A DNA stretch of 12,613 nucleotides, taken from contig JACQRE010000040.1 of NCBI GenBank assembly GCA_016206585.1, forward strand, positions 1 to 12,613. Reading direction: 5' to 3'. The position numbers and the translations under genes were made by a program. This DNA comes from Candidatus Omnitrophota bacterium. GTDB lineage: Bacteria > Omnitrophota > Gorgyraeia > Aquiviventales > Aquiviventaceae. The first letter of the stretch is position 1. Each line of letters starts with the position of its first letter. The notes under the pieces are model-generated. The model made no database searches, was not told where the DNA came from, and saw nothing but the letters and a program-made list of their open reading frames with translations. This document shows positions 1-7,897 of the stretch, piece by piece.

Positions 1-221
1 GGTTGATCCAGCGATACGCCAAGCAGGCCGCGCTGCCGATTCCCATCAGTCCGCATAGTCTGCGCCACAGTTTTGCGACGCACCTGCTCGACCGGGGGGC
101 GGACCTGCGCAGCGTCCAGGAGCTGCTGGGGCACGCGAGCCTGTCCACGACGCAGATCTACACGCACGTGACGGCGCAGCGGCTGAAGAAGGTGTACGAT
201 CAGGCGCATCCGAGAGCGTGA
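1..221 (+). CDS. Tyrosine recombinase, Xer type, C-terminal fragment (5' end outside window)
   Basis: Only the last 72 or so codons are present; the reading frame is open to the left edge, so the TTG at 3 is not a real start. Visible catalytic elements of the tyrosine recombinase family, numbered from the first full codon, are H18-x-x-R21 in SPHSLRHSFATHLL, H44 in LLGHASLSTTQIYTHV and the nucleophile Y53. The ending AHPRA is typical of XerC/XerD. Xer proteins resolve chromosome dimers at dif sites, as a XerC/XerD pair or a single XerH-like enzyme. The first catalytic Arg and the Lys lie upstream, so activity cannot be fully judged. It ends 18 nt before waaA in the same direction and could share a transcript with it. 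The end resembles XerC slightly more (VYDQAHPRA), but XerD or an integrase is not excluded. Confidence 0.88.
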   Translation, partial: LIQRYAKQAALPIPISPHSLRHSFATHLLDRGADLRSVQELLGHASLSTTQIYTHVTAQRLKKVYDQAHPRA

Positions 222-239
222 GGGACCGCGACAAGCGAC

Positions 240-1514
240 ATGCGGCTGGTGTACGAGTTCCTCCTGATCGTCGGGTTCCTCCTCTATCTGCCCAGCGCGC
301 TGTGGCGCAGGCGGCTGCCGCATCCGGGCTGGTCGATGCGGCTGGGCCGCTACCCGGAGCGCGTGACCAGCGCCCTGCGAGGCCGTCCGTCGGTGTGGGT
401 CCACGCGGTCAGCGTGGGCGAAGTGTTGGCGGTCCGGCCGTTGGTGCGCGCGCTCGCGCAACAGCACTCCGGGGAGCCGCTGGTCCTCTCGACGATCACG
501 CCGGGCGGGTTTGAGGTCGCCTCGAAACAGTTGGGCGACTGCGCGGTTCCCGTCTACTTTCCGCTCGATGTGCAGGCGTGCGTCGCGCGCGCGATCGAGA
601 CCCTCCGTCCCCGGGCGCTGCTGCTGGTCGAATCGGAGCTGTGGCCGGCGGTGATCCGCCTGGCGCACGCGCGCGGTGTGCCCATCGCGGTGGTCAACGG
701 CCGCGTCTCGCCGCGCACCTTCCGGCGCTCCCGCCTGGTGAAGCCGTGGCTTCACGCGATGCTCGGGCGGGTCGACCGGTTCCTGATGCAGAGCGAGGAG
801 GATGCCGCGCGGATCATCGAGCTGGGAGCGCCGCGGGACCGCGTCCAGGCGGTCGGCAGCCTCAAGTGGGATGCGAGCCTCGAGGCCCACCCAGGCCCCG
901 AGCTGCTCCAGCAGCTCGCCGGACGTCTCGGGCTCAACGGCCGACAGGCGGTGATCGTGGCAGGCAGCACCCACCGCGGGGAAGAGGTGCTGCTGCTGGA
1001 GGCGTTCCGCACGTTGCGCGCCGCCCACCCCCAGGCGCGATTGATTCTCGCCCCGCGTCATCTGGAGCGATTGGCTGAAGTCGAGGAGCTCGCGCAGCGT
1101 GTTGGCATGACGCCGGTGCGGCTGTCGGGCCAGGTGCCGGGCGAATGGGCCGTCGGGTTGGTCGATACCTTCGGGCAGCTGCCGCGCTACTACGGGCTCG
1201 CGTCGGTCGTCTTCATCGGCGGCAGCCTCATTCCGCACGGCGGACAGAATCCGCTCGAGGCTTCGAGCCTGGGAAAGCCCGTGGTCTTTGGTCCGTCGAT
1301 GCACAATTTCGAAGCGATTGCGCATGAGCTCCTCGCTCACCGGGTGGCCTGCCAGGTGGCCAGCGGCCGGGAGCTGGCCACTCTGCTGGACCAGCTGATT
1401 GCCAACGCGCCGGATGCGCAGGCGATGGGCCGGCGTGCCGAGGAGCTGGTCCAGCGCCACCGCGGTGCGACCCAACGCACCCTCGACGCCTTACCCCCCC
1501 TCTTCACTCGCTAA
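240..1514 (+). CDS. waaA: 3-deoxy-D-manno-octulosonate (Kdo) transferase WaaA/KdtA
   Basis: Transfers Kdo from CMP-Kdo to lipid IVA at the cytoplasmic face of the inner membrane. The 424-residue length matches the family (E. coli about 425). Residues 3-21 form a single hydrophobic membrane anchor, followed by a basic patch (WRRR). The N-terminal GT-B half contains WVHAVSVGE, with E61 at the family's catalytic-base position. The C-terminal half carries the donor-site segment IGGSLIPHGGQNPLE (about 326-340) and GKPVVFGP. It belongs to GT30. Whether it adds one or more Kdo residues cannot be read from the sequence. The ATG at 240 gives the expected membrane-anchor start. The only Shine-Dalgarno-like run, AGGG at 221-224, overlaps the xer stop and is rather far away (15 nt). 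lpxK follows after 30 nt or less. Confidence 0.95.
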   Translation: MRLVYEFLLIVGFLLYLPSALWRRRLPHPGWSMRLGRYPERVTSALRGRPSVWVHAVSVGEVLAVRPLVRALAQQHSGEPLVLSTITPGGFEVASKQLGDCAVPVYFPLDVQACVARAIETLRPRALLLVESELWPAVIRLAHARGVPIAVVNGRVSPRTFRRSRLVKPWLHAMLGRVDRFLMQSEEDAARIIELGAPRDRVQAVGSLKWDASLEAHPGPELLQQLAGRLGLNGRQAVIVAGSTHRGEEVLLLEAFRTLRAAHPQARLILAPRHLERLAEVEELAQRVGMTPVRLSGQVPGEWAVGLVDTFGQLPRYYGLASVVFIGGSLIPHGGQNPLEASSLGKPVVFGPSMHNFEAIAHELLAHRVACQVASGRELATLLDQLIANAPDAQAMGRRAEELVQRHRGATQRTLDALPPLFTR

Positions 1515-1530
1515 CCCGCCGTTTTCGACG

Positions 1531-1536
1531 TAAAAT
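1531..1536 (+). promoter_or_regulatory. Possible -10 element giving a leaderless lpxK mRNA
   Basis: TAAAAT lies in a short AT-rich island (1531-1540) within very G+C-rich DNA and ends 8 nt before the ATG at 1545. Transcription would therefore start at or next to the start codon. No convincing -35 hexamer is seen 16-18 nt upstream, and no usable Shine-Dalgarno sequence precedes the gene. This is a weak candidate. Confidence 0.25.
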
Positions 1537-1544
1537 ATAGGGTG

Positions 1545-2684
1545 ATGATATGGCCATCCCTCCACGACGCCTGGTGGCGTCTTGCCACGCAAGACCATCC
1601 GCACGCTTTCTCGGACGCTTTGGCCCTCAGCGCGCTGCGCGCCGGCTCCCTCCTGTATGGGGCGGCGGTCGGAGCGCGCAACGCGGCCTATGACCGGGGA
1701 TGGGCAAAAGCGGCGAGCCTCCCGTGCCGGGTGATCAGCGTCGGCAACCTCACGGTCGGCGGCACCGGCAAGACCGCCTGTGTGGAGCTGATCGCCCGCA
1801 AGCTGGCCGGCCAGGGTCAGCGGGTGGCGGTGCTCTCGCGCGGCTACGGCGGCTCGCGCATGAGCTATTGGCTCCAGTGGGAGCAGGGACGGCTGCTGGT
1901 CAACGGGGCCGAGGTGTTCGACGCCGGCCTGGCCGATGAGCCGCAGCTCCTGGCGCGCCGCCTGGAGGGGACGCCCATCCTCGTCGGGCCGCGGCGCGAC
2001 CGCACCGGGCGGCTGGCCTGCGAACAGTTCGGCGCCCAGGTGGCGATTCTCGATGATGGCTTCCAGCACCGCCGGTTGCGGCGCGACTGCGACGTCGTGC
2101 TGGTGCACGCCCGGATGCCGCTGGGCGGCTGGGCGCTGTTCCCGCGCGGCCCGATGCGCGAGCCGATGGAGTCGCTCAGGCGCGCCCAGGTCGTGATCGT
2201 GACCAAGGTGGACGAAGCGTTCGAACTGGTGGGGGCGTTGAGCGAGCGGCTCCGCACGTTCAATCCGGACGCCGCACTCGTGACCGCCTCGCACCGTCCC
2301 ACGCAGCTGCTGGAGCCATCCACGGGTGCACGGCACGAGCCGCAGCACCTCCAGGGGATGCGGGTGGGGCTCGTGTCCTCCATCGGTGATCCCTCCGGCT
2401 TCGAGGCGACGATCCGCCGGCTGCAGGGGACGGTGCAGTGGCACGTGACGTACCCGGACCACTACCGCTATCAGGCGCGCGATTGGGCGGCGATGGCCGC
2501 GCAGATTTCACGCAGCACGCCGCAAGCGGTGGTGACCACGGAGAAGGACTGGATCCGTCTGCAGCCCTGGTCCCTAGTCCCTGGTCCCTGGTCCGTTCCG
2601 TTGTGGGTGCTGGGCGTTGAGATGACGATCGTCAACGGAGAACGGGAGCTGGATGCTCGACTCGCTGGCCTGCGCGCTCGTTAA
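1545..2684 (+). CDS. lpxK: Tetraacyldisaccharide 4'-kinase LpxK
   Basis: Phosphorylates the 4' position of the lipid A disaccharide to make lipid IVA, at the inner membrane. The P-loop is GNLTVGGTGKT (residues 67-77, with K76), followed by VAVLSRGYGG and the family motif DDGFQH (170-175). The C-terminal TTEKDWIRL is also typical. Length is 379 residues, slightly above the usual 320-350. An N-terminal hydrophobic/amphipathic segment (about 25-45) probably docks on the membrane. A GTG at 1542, directly before the ATG, is an alternative start. Codons 341-350 are made of a 7-bp tandem repeat, giving a PWSLVPGPWS insert between EKD and the terminal strand that E. coli LpxK lacks. The 3' end overlaps the next gene by 32 nt, so the two are probably translationally coupled. 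Confidence 0.94.
   Translation: MIWPSLHDAWWRLATQDHPHAFSDALALSALRAGSLLYGAAVGARNAAYDRGWAKAASLPCRVISVGNLTVGGTGKTACVELIARKLAGQGQRVAVLSRGYGGSRMSYWLQWEQGRLLVNGAEVFDAGLADEPQLLARRLEGTPILVGPRRDRTGRLACEQFGAQVAILDDGFQHRRLRRDCDVVLVHARMPLGGWALFPRGPMREPMESLRRAQVVIVTKVDEAFELVGALSERLRTFNPDAALVTASHRPTQLLEPSTGARHEPQHLQGMRVGLVSSIGDPSGFEATIRRLQGTVQWHVTYPDHYRYQARDWAAMAAQISRSTPQAVVTTEKDWIRLQPWSLVPGPWSVPLWVLGVEMTIVNGERELDARLAGLRAR
2565..2592 (+). repeat. Four 7-bp tandem repeats (CCCTGGT) inside lpxK
   Basis: Units are CCCTGGT, CCCTAGT, CCCTGGT, CCCTGGT, followed by a degenerate CCGTTCC at 2593-2599. The array is translated within lpxK as PWSLVPGPWS. Twenty-eight bases is not a multiple of three, so gain or loss of one unit would shift the frame of the last 30 or so lpxK codons. 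Confidence 0.85.
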
Positions 2685-4602
2685 GCTCGTCAGCGGCTTC
2701 CTCTGCCGCATGCCGCCGGGCGTCGCCATCCGGGTGGGCCAGGGGCTGGGTCTCCTGGCCTATTGGGTGTCTGGCCAACGCGCGCAGCTTGGCGTCCGGA
2801 ACCTGCGCGCGGCCTTCGACGGCCAGCTGATGCCCGCCCAGGCCCGCCGGATCATCCGCGACAGCTACCAGGAGCTCGGCGCGGGGTTCATGGAGCTGCT
2901 GCGGCTGCCGGCGATGGACCTAGCGTACATCGAGCGGCACATCACGGTGGAGGGACGGGAGCACTTCAACCACGCGTTGTCCTCGGGCAAGGCGATCATC
3001 TTCCTCACCGGCCACTACGGCAATTGGGAGATCTCGCCGATCGCCGCCGCGCTTGAGGGCCATCCGGTCGTCGCGCTCGCGCGCGCCCAGAAAAAGCTCC
3101 CCAAATTGTACCAACTGCTGGTCTCGTACCGCGAGCGGACCGGGTGCACGGTCGTCCACAAGGGCGGCGGCATGAAGCAGCTCATCGCCGCGTTGCAGCA
3201 GCGCAAGATCGTGGGGATCGTCGGCGATCAGGCGAGCCGACAGGGCCTGTTCATCGAATTCTTGGGACGCCCCGCGCTGTTCGCGGCCGGCCCCCTCGAG
3301 CTCGCCTACCGCAGGGATGCGCTGGTGCTGCTCGTGTTCATCCGGCGCCTCCACGGCCCGTTCCACCAGGTGATGCTGGAGCCGCCGATCGTGCTGTCAC
3401 GCGAGCGCTCGAAAGAGGACGCCATCCGCGACGGCCTCGAGCAGTTTGCCGGTGCGCTGGCGCGGCACATCCTGGACGATCCCAGCCAGTGGCTCTGGAT
3501 GCACAAGCGGTGGAAGTACACGCCGGCGCGCCGGGCCCTGGTCCTCAGCGATGGGAAGCTGGGCCATCTCAAGCAGTCGCTGACGGTGGTCGAAGCGCTC
3601 CGCCGACAGCATCCCACGCTCACCCACCACGTGGTGGAGATCCGCTACCGCGGGCGGCTCGGCCGGGCCCTCGCCCTCGCGTGGAGCTGGCTGATGCCCT
3701 CCGGCTTCGGCGCGGTCTCCTGCCTGCGCGCCGCCCTCAGCCCGGACAGCGCGGAGGCCCTCCTGAGCCGCTACGCGGACGTCATCGTGTCGTGCGGGGC
3801 CGCGACGATGCCGGCCAACGTGTTGTGGAGCGCTGAGCAGGAGGCCAAGTCGATCGCGTTGATGAACCCGGCCCCGCTGCCGCTGTCCCGCTTCCATCTC
3901 GTCATCGCGCCGCAGCACGACGGGTTGCCCAAGCGGTCGAACGTCGTTGAGACGGTCGGCGCCATCACCGGTCCGCTGTCGGATGACGCGCTCATCCAGG
4001 CCCGCTGCCGCCTGCAGGCCCACCCCCTCTTCCGGGCTGAACCGGGGGCCGGCCATCGCCATCCCGTCGTGGCCCTCTTCCTCGGCGGCGAGACGGCGCA
4101 CTACGCGATCAACCCGGCATTCGCCGAGACGCTCCTCAGCCAGGTCTGGGAGACGTGCGCAGCGCTCGACGGCCGGTACCTGGTGACGACCTCGCGCCGG
4201 ACCAGCCCGGCGGTCGAACAGCTCCTCAGCCATCGGGTGGAGCGCGACCCGCGCTGCCGTCTCCTGCTCGTCGCCAGCCGGGATCTCCTCGACGGCACCA
4301 TGGAGGGCATGCTCGGCTTCGCCGATGTGGCGGTCGTGACCGGGGAGAGCATCTCGATGGTCTCCGAAGCGTGCGCGAGCGGCCGGCCCGTCGTCGTCGT
4401 GGAGCCGCCGCAGCGCCATCCCTCGCACCGGGCGACCAAGCACCAGCGATTTCTGCGCGCGCTGGCGGCGGAAGGCTGCGTCCAGCTGGTGCCGGTGTCC
4501 GAGGCGCACACGGCGATCCATCGCGCCCTGACCGCGCCGTCCCAGACCAACCGTTTAGACACGTTCGCGGTGATCAGCGAAGCCGTGAAGCCCCTCATCT
4601 AA
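2653..4602 (+). CDS. Fusion: LpxL/HtrB-type lipid A acyltransferase + ELM1-family GT-B-like domain
   Basis: A continuous 649-residue frame. Residues 1 to about 290 are a lipid A secondary acyltransferase of the LPLAT superfamily: a hydrophobic N-terminus, the HX4E catalytic motif in TGHYGNWE (H121, E126), GIVGDQ (188-193) and the family's terminal WLWMHKRWK (280-288). This domain adds an acyl chain from acyl-ACP to Kdo-lipid A. From about residue 294, after almost no linker, RRALVLSDGKLGHLKQS opens an ELM1-type domain (Pfam Mito_fiss_Elm1). It continues through DVIVSCGAATMPAN, ALFLGGETAHYAI, LLVTSRRTSP-like and VAVVTGESISMVSEACASG and ends with a VVVVEPP strand, all resembling a GT-B donor-binding fold. 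Bacterial ELM1 proteins lack a firm function. Fusion to LpxL and position between lpxK and core transferases point to an act on Kdo-lipid A. GGGAG at 2644-2648 is a close Shine-Dalgarno. Confidence 0.87.
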   Translation: MLDSLACALVKLVSGFLCRMPPGVAIRVGQGLGLLAYWVSGQRAQLGVRNLRAAFDGQLMPAQARRIIRDSYQELGAGFMELLRLPAMDLAYIERHITVEGREHFNHALSSGKAIIFLTGHYGNWEISPIAAALEGHPVVALARAQKKLPKLYQLLVSYRERTGCTVVHKGGGMKQLIAALQQRKIVGIVGDQASRQGLFIEFLGRPALFAAGPLELAYRRDALVLLVFIRRLHGPFHQVMLEPPIVLSRERSKEDAIRDGLEQFAGALARHILDDPSQWLWMHKRWKYTPARRALVLSDGKLGHLKQSLTVVEALRRQHPTLTHHVVEIRYRGRLGRALALAWSWLMPSGFGAVSCLRAALSPDSAEALLSRYADVIVSCGAATMPANVLWSAEQEAKSIALMNPAPLPLSRFHLVIAPQHDGLPKRSNVVETVGAITGPLSDDALIQARCRLQAHPLFRAEPGAGHRHPVVALFLGGETAHYAINPAFAETLLSQVWETCAALDGRYLVTTSRRTSPAVEQLLSHRVERDPRCRLLLVASRDLLDGTMEGMLGFADVAVVTGESISMVSEACASGRPVVVVEPPQRHPSHRATKHQRFLRALAAEGCVQLVPVSEAHTAIHRALTAPSQTNRLDTFAVISEAVKPLI

Positions 4603-4614
4603 GTGTCAGCACCC

Positions 4615-6741
4615 ATGCATGTCCTACAGCTCGTCCCCAGTCTGGAAGTGGGAGGTGTGGAGCGAGGGGTTCTGGACCTCGCCAAGGGGCTGATCGCCCG
4701 GGGCCATCGCGTGAGCGTCGTCTCCTCCGGCGGCACGCTCGTCGAGCCGCTCACCGCGCTGGGGGCCGCGCACCACCGCCTGCCGGTGCACGAGAAGTCG
4801 CTGACGGCGATGGCCGAGTGCGTCCCGGCGGTGGCCCGGCTCATCCGCGCCACCGGTGTTGACGTCGTCCACGCCCGCTCCCGGGTGCCCGGCTGGGTCG
4901 GCTTCGCGGCCGCGCGCCGGACGCAGCGGCCGTTCGTCACCACCGCGCACGGATTCTACGCACCCCACCCCGCCTCGCGCGTGATGGGTTGGGGGCGCCG
5001 GGTCATCGTGCCATCCGCGTCGCTCGCCCGCTACCTCGTCGAGCGCTTCCACGTCCCCAAAGACCGGCTGCGCGTCATCCCGCGCGGCGTGGACCTGAGC
5101 GAGTTCGCGTTCCAGCCAGCACCCGCGGCCCATGCGGGGCCGTGGCGCATCGGCCTCTTCGGACGGCTCAGCCCCATCAAGGGCCAGGAGGTGGCGCTGC
5201 ACGCGCTCGAGCGGCTCCTCCGCAAGCCGCTGCCGGTGCGGTTGTGTTTCGTGGGCGATGCGCCGGAGGCTCCGCTGCGCCGGACGCTCGCAGCACTCAT
5301 CGCGCGGCTCAAGCTGGAGGAGGCGGTCGAGTGGCTGGGCATCCGGCAGGACGTCCCGTCGCTGATGGCCTCGATGGATGCGGTCATCGCCCCCTCGACG
5401 TATCCCGAGTCGTTCGGGCGCAGCGTCATCGAAGCGCAGGCGGTCGGCCGTCCCGTGATCGCCTCGCGCATCGGGGGCATGGCCGACCTCGTGGAGCCGG
5501 AGCGGACCGGGCTGTTGGTCCCGCCGAACGACCCTCAGGCGCTGGCCGAGGCGATCGAGCGGATGATCACGGACGAGGCGCTGCGGCACCGCTGCGTTGC
5601 GGCCGCCCGCCGCCGGGTCGAGACCGAGTGGACGCTCGATCGGATGGTGGAGCGGACGCTGGCCGTCTACGAGGAGTGCCTCCAGGCGCCGCGCATCCTC
5701 ATCTGGAAATTGAGCGCGCTGGGCGACGTCATCCTCTCGACGCCCACGCTGCGCGCGGTGCGGCGGCAGTTTCCGAAGGCGCACATCGCGCTGGCGGTCG
5801 GGCGCAGGGCGTATGAGGCGGTGGCGCGCTGCCCGTATCTCAACGACCTCCTCATCTACGACGGGAAGCGGAAGGACCGCGGGATCGCCGGGCAGCTGGG
5901 GTTCGTGCGGCGCTTGCGGCAGCGCGGCTTCGATCTCTCGATCGACCTGCAGAACAGCCGCAAGACCCACCTGTGGGCCTGGCTGGCCGGCATTCCGATC
6001 CGTGCTGGCTACCGGCGCAAGCTCGGATGGCTCCTGAACCGCGGCGTCCGGCAGCCGCGCGTCGTGTTGGCGCCGATCGCGCACCAGCACTACCTGCTGA
6101 CGCACGCGGGCTTCACGCCGGACGGCGAACGGTTGGAGCTGTGGCCGTCGCCGCTCGATGAGCAGCAGGCGCTGCGGCTGCTGGATGGACTCAAGGCGCC
6201 GGGCGGCCAGCTCGTCGGCGTGCATCCGGGCGGCAGCGGCCGATGGCGGACGAAGCGGTGGGAGCTCGCGAACTGGGCGCGGCTGTGCGACGCGCTCGCC
6301 GAACGGAACGTGCAGCTCGTGGTGACCGGCGGCCCAGAAGAACGCGCGCTGGCCGGGGCGCTCAGCGGTCTGACGAGGACGCCGCCGCGGGTCGTGGCGG
6401 GGCAGACCAGCCTGATGGAGCTGGCGTGCCTCATCAAACGGTGCGACGTCTTCCTCGCGCATGATTCCTCCTCGCTGCACGTCGCCGCCGCCGTGGGCAC
6501 GCCCACGGTGGCCCTCTTCGGGCCGACCGATCCCCAGCGCCATCTGCCGCCCTCGTTCAAGGGGCAGGTGATCAAGAAGGACGTGTTCTGCAGCCCGTGC
6601 TACTCGCCGCGCTGCCGCACCATCACCCACGCCTGCATGAGACTGATTACCGTGGAGGAAGTGCTCACCGCCGTGCTCGGCCTGCTGGCCGAAGCCGAAG
6701 AGCATTCCACGCGCCAACGCGCCAACGCGCCCACGCGCTAA
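4615..6741 (+). CDS. Fusion: GT4 glycosyltransferase + GT9 (heptosyltransferase-type) glycosyltransferase
   Basis: 708 residues. Residues 1 to about 358 are a GT4 retaining GT-B enzyme: MHVLQLVPSLEVGGVERGVL, a VIPRGVDLSEF switch, GLFGRLSPIKGQE, and the EX7E motif in ESFGRSVIE (E265, E273). From about residue 360, with no visible linker, RILIWKLSALGDVILSTP begins a complete inverting GT9 domain, with the catalytic-type Asp at D371. It continues through VHPGGSGRWRTKRW, AHDSSSLHVAAAVGTP and a Cys cluster (C659, C662, C667, C674). GT9 enzymes usually transfer heptose from ADP-heptose. The donor-site DSG of the family reads DSS here. The protein could add two core sugars in sequence; which sugars is unknown. 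A GTG at 4603 immediately follows the upstream TAA and is an alternative start; ATG 4615 gives the canonical GT4 beginning. The last residues come from an 8-bp repeat. Confidence 0.9.
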   Translation: MHVLQLVPSLEVGGVERGVLDLAKGLIARGHRVSVVSSGGTLVEPLTALGAAHHRLPVHEKSLTAMAECVPAVARLIRATGVDVVHARSRVPGWVGFAAARRTQRPFVTTAHGFYAPHPASRVMGWGRRVIVPSASLARYLVERFHVPKDRLRVIPRGVDLSEFAFQPAPAAHAGPWRIGLFGRLSPIKGQEVALHALERLLRKPLPVRLCFVGDAPEAPLRRTLAALIARLKLEEAVEWLGIRQDVPSLMASMDAVIAPSTYPESFGRSVIEAQAVGRPVIASRIGGMADLVEPERTGLLVPPNDPQALAEAIERMITDEALRHRCVAAARRRVETEWTLDRMVERTLAVYEECLQAPRILIWKLSALGDVILSTPTLRAVRRQFPKAHIALAVGRRAYEAVARCPYLNDLLIYDGKRKDRGIAGQLGFVRRLRQRGFDLSIDLQNSRKTHLWAWLAGIPIRAGYRRKLGWLLNRGVRQPRVVLAPIAHQHYLLTHAGFTPDGERLELWPSPLDEQQALRLLDGLKAPGGQLVGVHPGGSGRWRTKRWELANWARLCDALAERNVQLVVTGGPEERALAGALSGLTRTPPRVVAGQTSLMELACLIKRCDVFLAHDSSSLHVAAAVGTPTVALFGPTDPQRHLPPSFKGQVIKKDVFCSPCYSPRCRTITHACMRLITVEEVLTAVLGLLAEAEEHSTRQRANAPTR

Positions 6742-6748
6742 CTCGCCA
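6709..6748 (+). repeat. Five 8-bp tandem repeats ending on the next start codon
   Basis: Units are ACGCGCCA, ACGCGCCA, ACGCGCCC, ACGCGCTA and ACTCGCCA. The array encodes the tail and stop codon (TAA in the fourth/fifth units) of the GT4-GT9 gene, and its last A is the first base of the next gene's ATG (6748). No Shine-Dalgarno is present. Confidence 0.8.
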
Positions 6749-7887
6749 TGCGCATCCTTCACCTGACCTCGCATCTCAACGTGGGCGGCGTGACGAGTTC
6801 CATCCTCTCGCTCTCCCGGGCGCTCACACGGCGCGGCCATCAGGTCATCATTGCCTCGGGCGGAGGCGCCTTGGAGGCCCAGGCGGCGGCCTGGGGCGCG
6901 GCCCATTGGCCGGCATCACTGCGCACCAGCGTCGAGTTCAGCCCGCAGGTGCACGGCGCGGCACAGCACCTCGCGTCACGGCTTCGGGATGAGCCGGTGG
7001 ACGTGCTCCATGCCCACACGCGCGTCGGGCAGGTGGTGGCCGCATGGCTCTCACGCGCGAGGCGCGTCCCCTACGTCGCCACGTGGCACGGGTTTTTCCG
7101 GCCGAACCCCGGCCGATGGCTCTGGCCCTGCACGGGCCGGCTGACGATTGCGATCAGCGAGCCGGTGCGGCAGCATCTCCTCCGCGACTTCAGGGTTGCG
7201 CCGGAGCGCATCCGGCTGATTCCGCACGGCATCGATCCCGCCCCGTTCGTTTCGCCCGTCGAGGCGGACGCGCAGGAGCATCTGCGCTCGCGGCTGGGGC
7301 TGCCGGCCGACGCCGCGGTGGTCGGCACCGTCGCGAGGCTGGTGGCCTCCAAGGGCGTCAGTCAGCTGATCCGCAGCCTCCCGCCGATCCGCCGCGCGAT
7401 GCCGGCGGCCCGCCTGCTGATCGTGGGCGACGGGGAGGCGCGCGCCGGCCTGGAGCGGTTGGCTGAGCAGGAAGGGGTGCGGGACGCCGTCCACTTCGCC
7501 GGCTCGTTGCCTGAGACGCGCGTGGCGCTGTCGTTGATGCGGGTCTTCGTGTTCCTGCCGGCCGAGCAGGAGGGATTCGGGTTGTCGCTGCTCGAAGCCA
7601 TGGCGAGCGGCCGGCCGATCGTGGCGGTCCGCCGGGGCGGCGGGGCGTCGTGGGTGCTGGAGGAGGCCGGCGTGGGCTCGCTGGTGCCTCCGGACGATCC
7701 CCAGGCGCTGGCCGCGGCGGCGGTCCGCGTCCTTCAGGACGGCGAGACGGCGTGCCGCGAAGCGGGCAAAGCGCGAACCATCGTGAAGGAGCGCTATACC
7801 ATTAACCGGATGGTCGATCAGACAGAAGCGGTATACAAAGAAGTAACCGGAGGCAGTGCGGAATTCGGGGTTCGGAATGCGGAGTAA
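6748..7887 (+). CDS. GT4-family glycosyltransferase
   Basis: A 379-residue, cytoplasmic GT-B retaining glycosyltransferase. The N-terminus MRILHLTSHLNVGGVTSSIL is paralogous to the GT4 half of the preceding fusion (same NVGGV/EVGGV loop and GHxVxxxSGG strand). Other motifs are HAHTRVGQ, WHGFF, LIPHGIDPAPF, VGTVARLVASKG and EX7E in EGFGLSLLE (E275, E283), which binds the donor phosphate and ribose. The sugar and acceptor cannot be deduced; the context says LPS core. It starts 6 nt after the previous stop, within an 8-bp repeat. The last 10 or so residues (SAEFGVRNAE) and the stop codon are encoded by a 7-bp tandem array and are probably not part of the folded enzyme, which would naturally end near AVYKEV. 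Confidence 0.9.
   Translation: MRILHLTSHLNVGGVTSSILSLSRALTRRGHQVIIASGGGALEAQAAAWGAAHWPASLRTSVEFSPQVHGAAQHLASRLRDEPVDVLHAHTRVGQVVAAWLSRARRVPYVATWHGFFRPNPGRWLWPCTGRLTIAISEPVRQHLLRDFRVAPERIRLIPHGIDPAPFVSPVEADAQEHLRSRLGLPADAAVVGTVARLVASKGVSQLIRSLPPIRRAMPAARLLIVGDGEARAGLERLAEQEGVRDAVHFAGSLPETRVALSLMRVFVFLPAEQEGFGLSLLEAMASGRPIVAVRRGGGASWVLEEAGVGSLVPPDDPQALAAAAVRVLQDGETACREAGKARTIVKERYTINRMVDQTEAVYKEVTGGSAEFGVRNAE
7855..7882 (+). repeat. 7-bp tandem repeats, forward arm (locus A)
   Basis: Four units: AGTGCGG, AATTCGG, GGTTCGG, AATGCGG. They form the 3' end of the GT4 gene. The same word in inverse orientation follows at 7898-7925. Bases 7878-7887 and 7894-7903 can pair as a 10-bp stem with one G-U pair around a 6-nt loop, and the TAA stop lies in the stem. 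No T-tract follows, so it is not a typical terminator. Confidence 0.85.
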
Positions 7888-7897
7888 GAGCGTTTAT

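Noticed and set aside
1..221. Integrase marking the edge of a genomic island
   Set aside because: The visible end fits housekeeping Xer recombinases (HPRA end, LLGHASLSTTQIYTHV), and no att-like repeats, tRNA or phage genes are seen.
2653..4602. The LpxL-ELM1 and GT4-GT9 fusions as sequencing-error artefacts
   Set aside because: Both frames run through the junction without stop or compositional break, and the domains meet cleanly. An error cannot be fully excluded without reads.
4624..6906. Long antisense open frame of about 760 codons opposite the GT4-GT9 fusion
   Set aside because: High G+C leaves antisense frames open by chance. Its translation is Arg/Ala/Pro-rich with no recognisable motif, while the + strand frame has complete GT4 and GT9 motifs. 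The same holds for antisense frames at 1491-2462, 3397-4521, 7966-8949, 8922-9812, 10115-11188 and 11212-12213.
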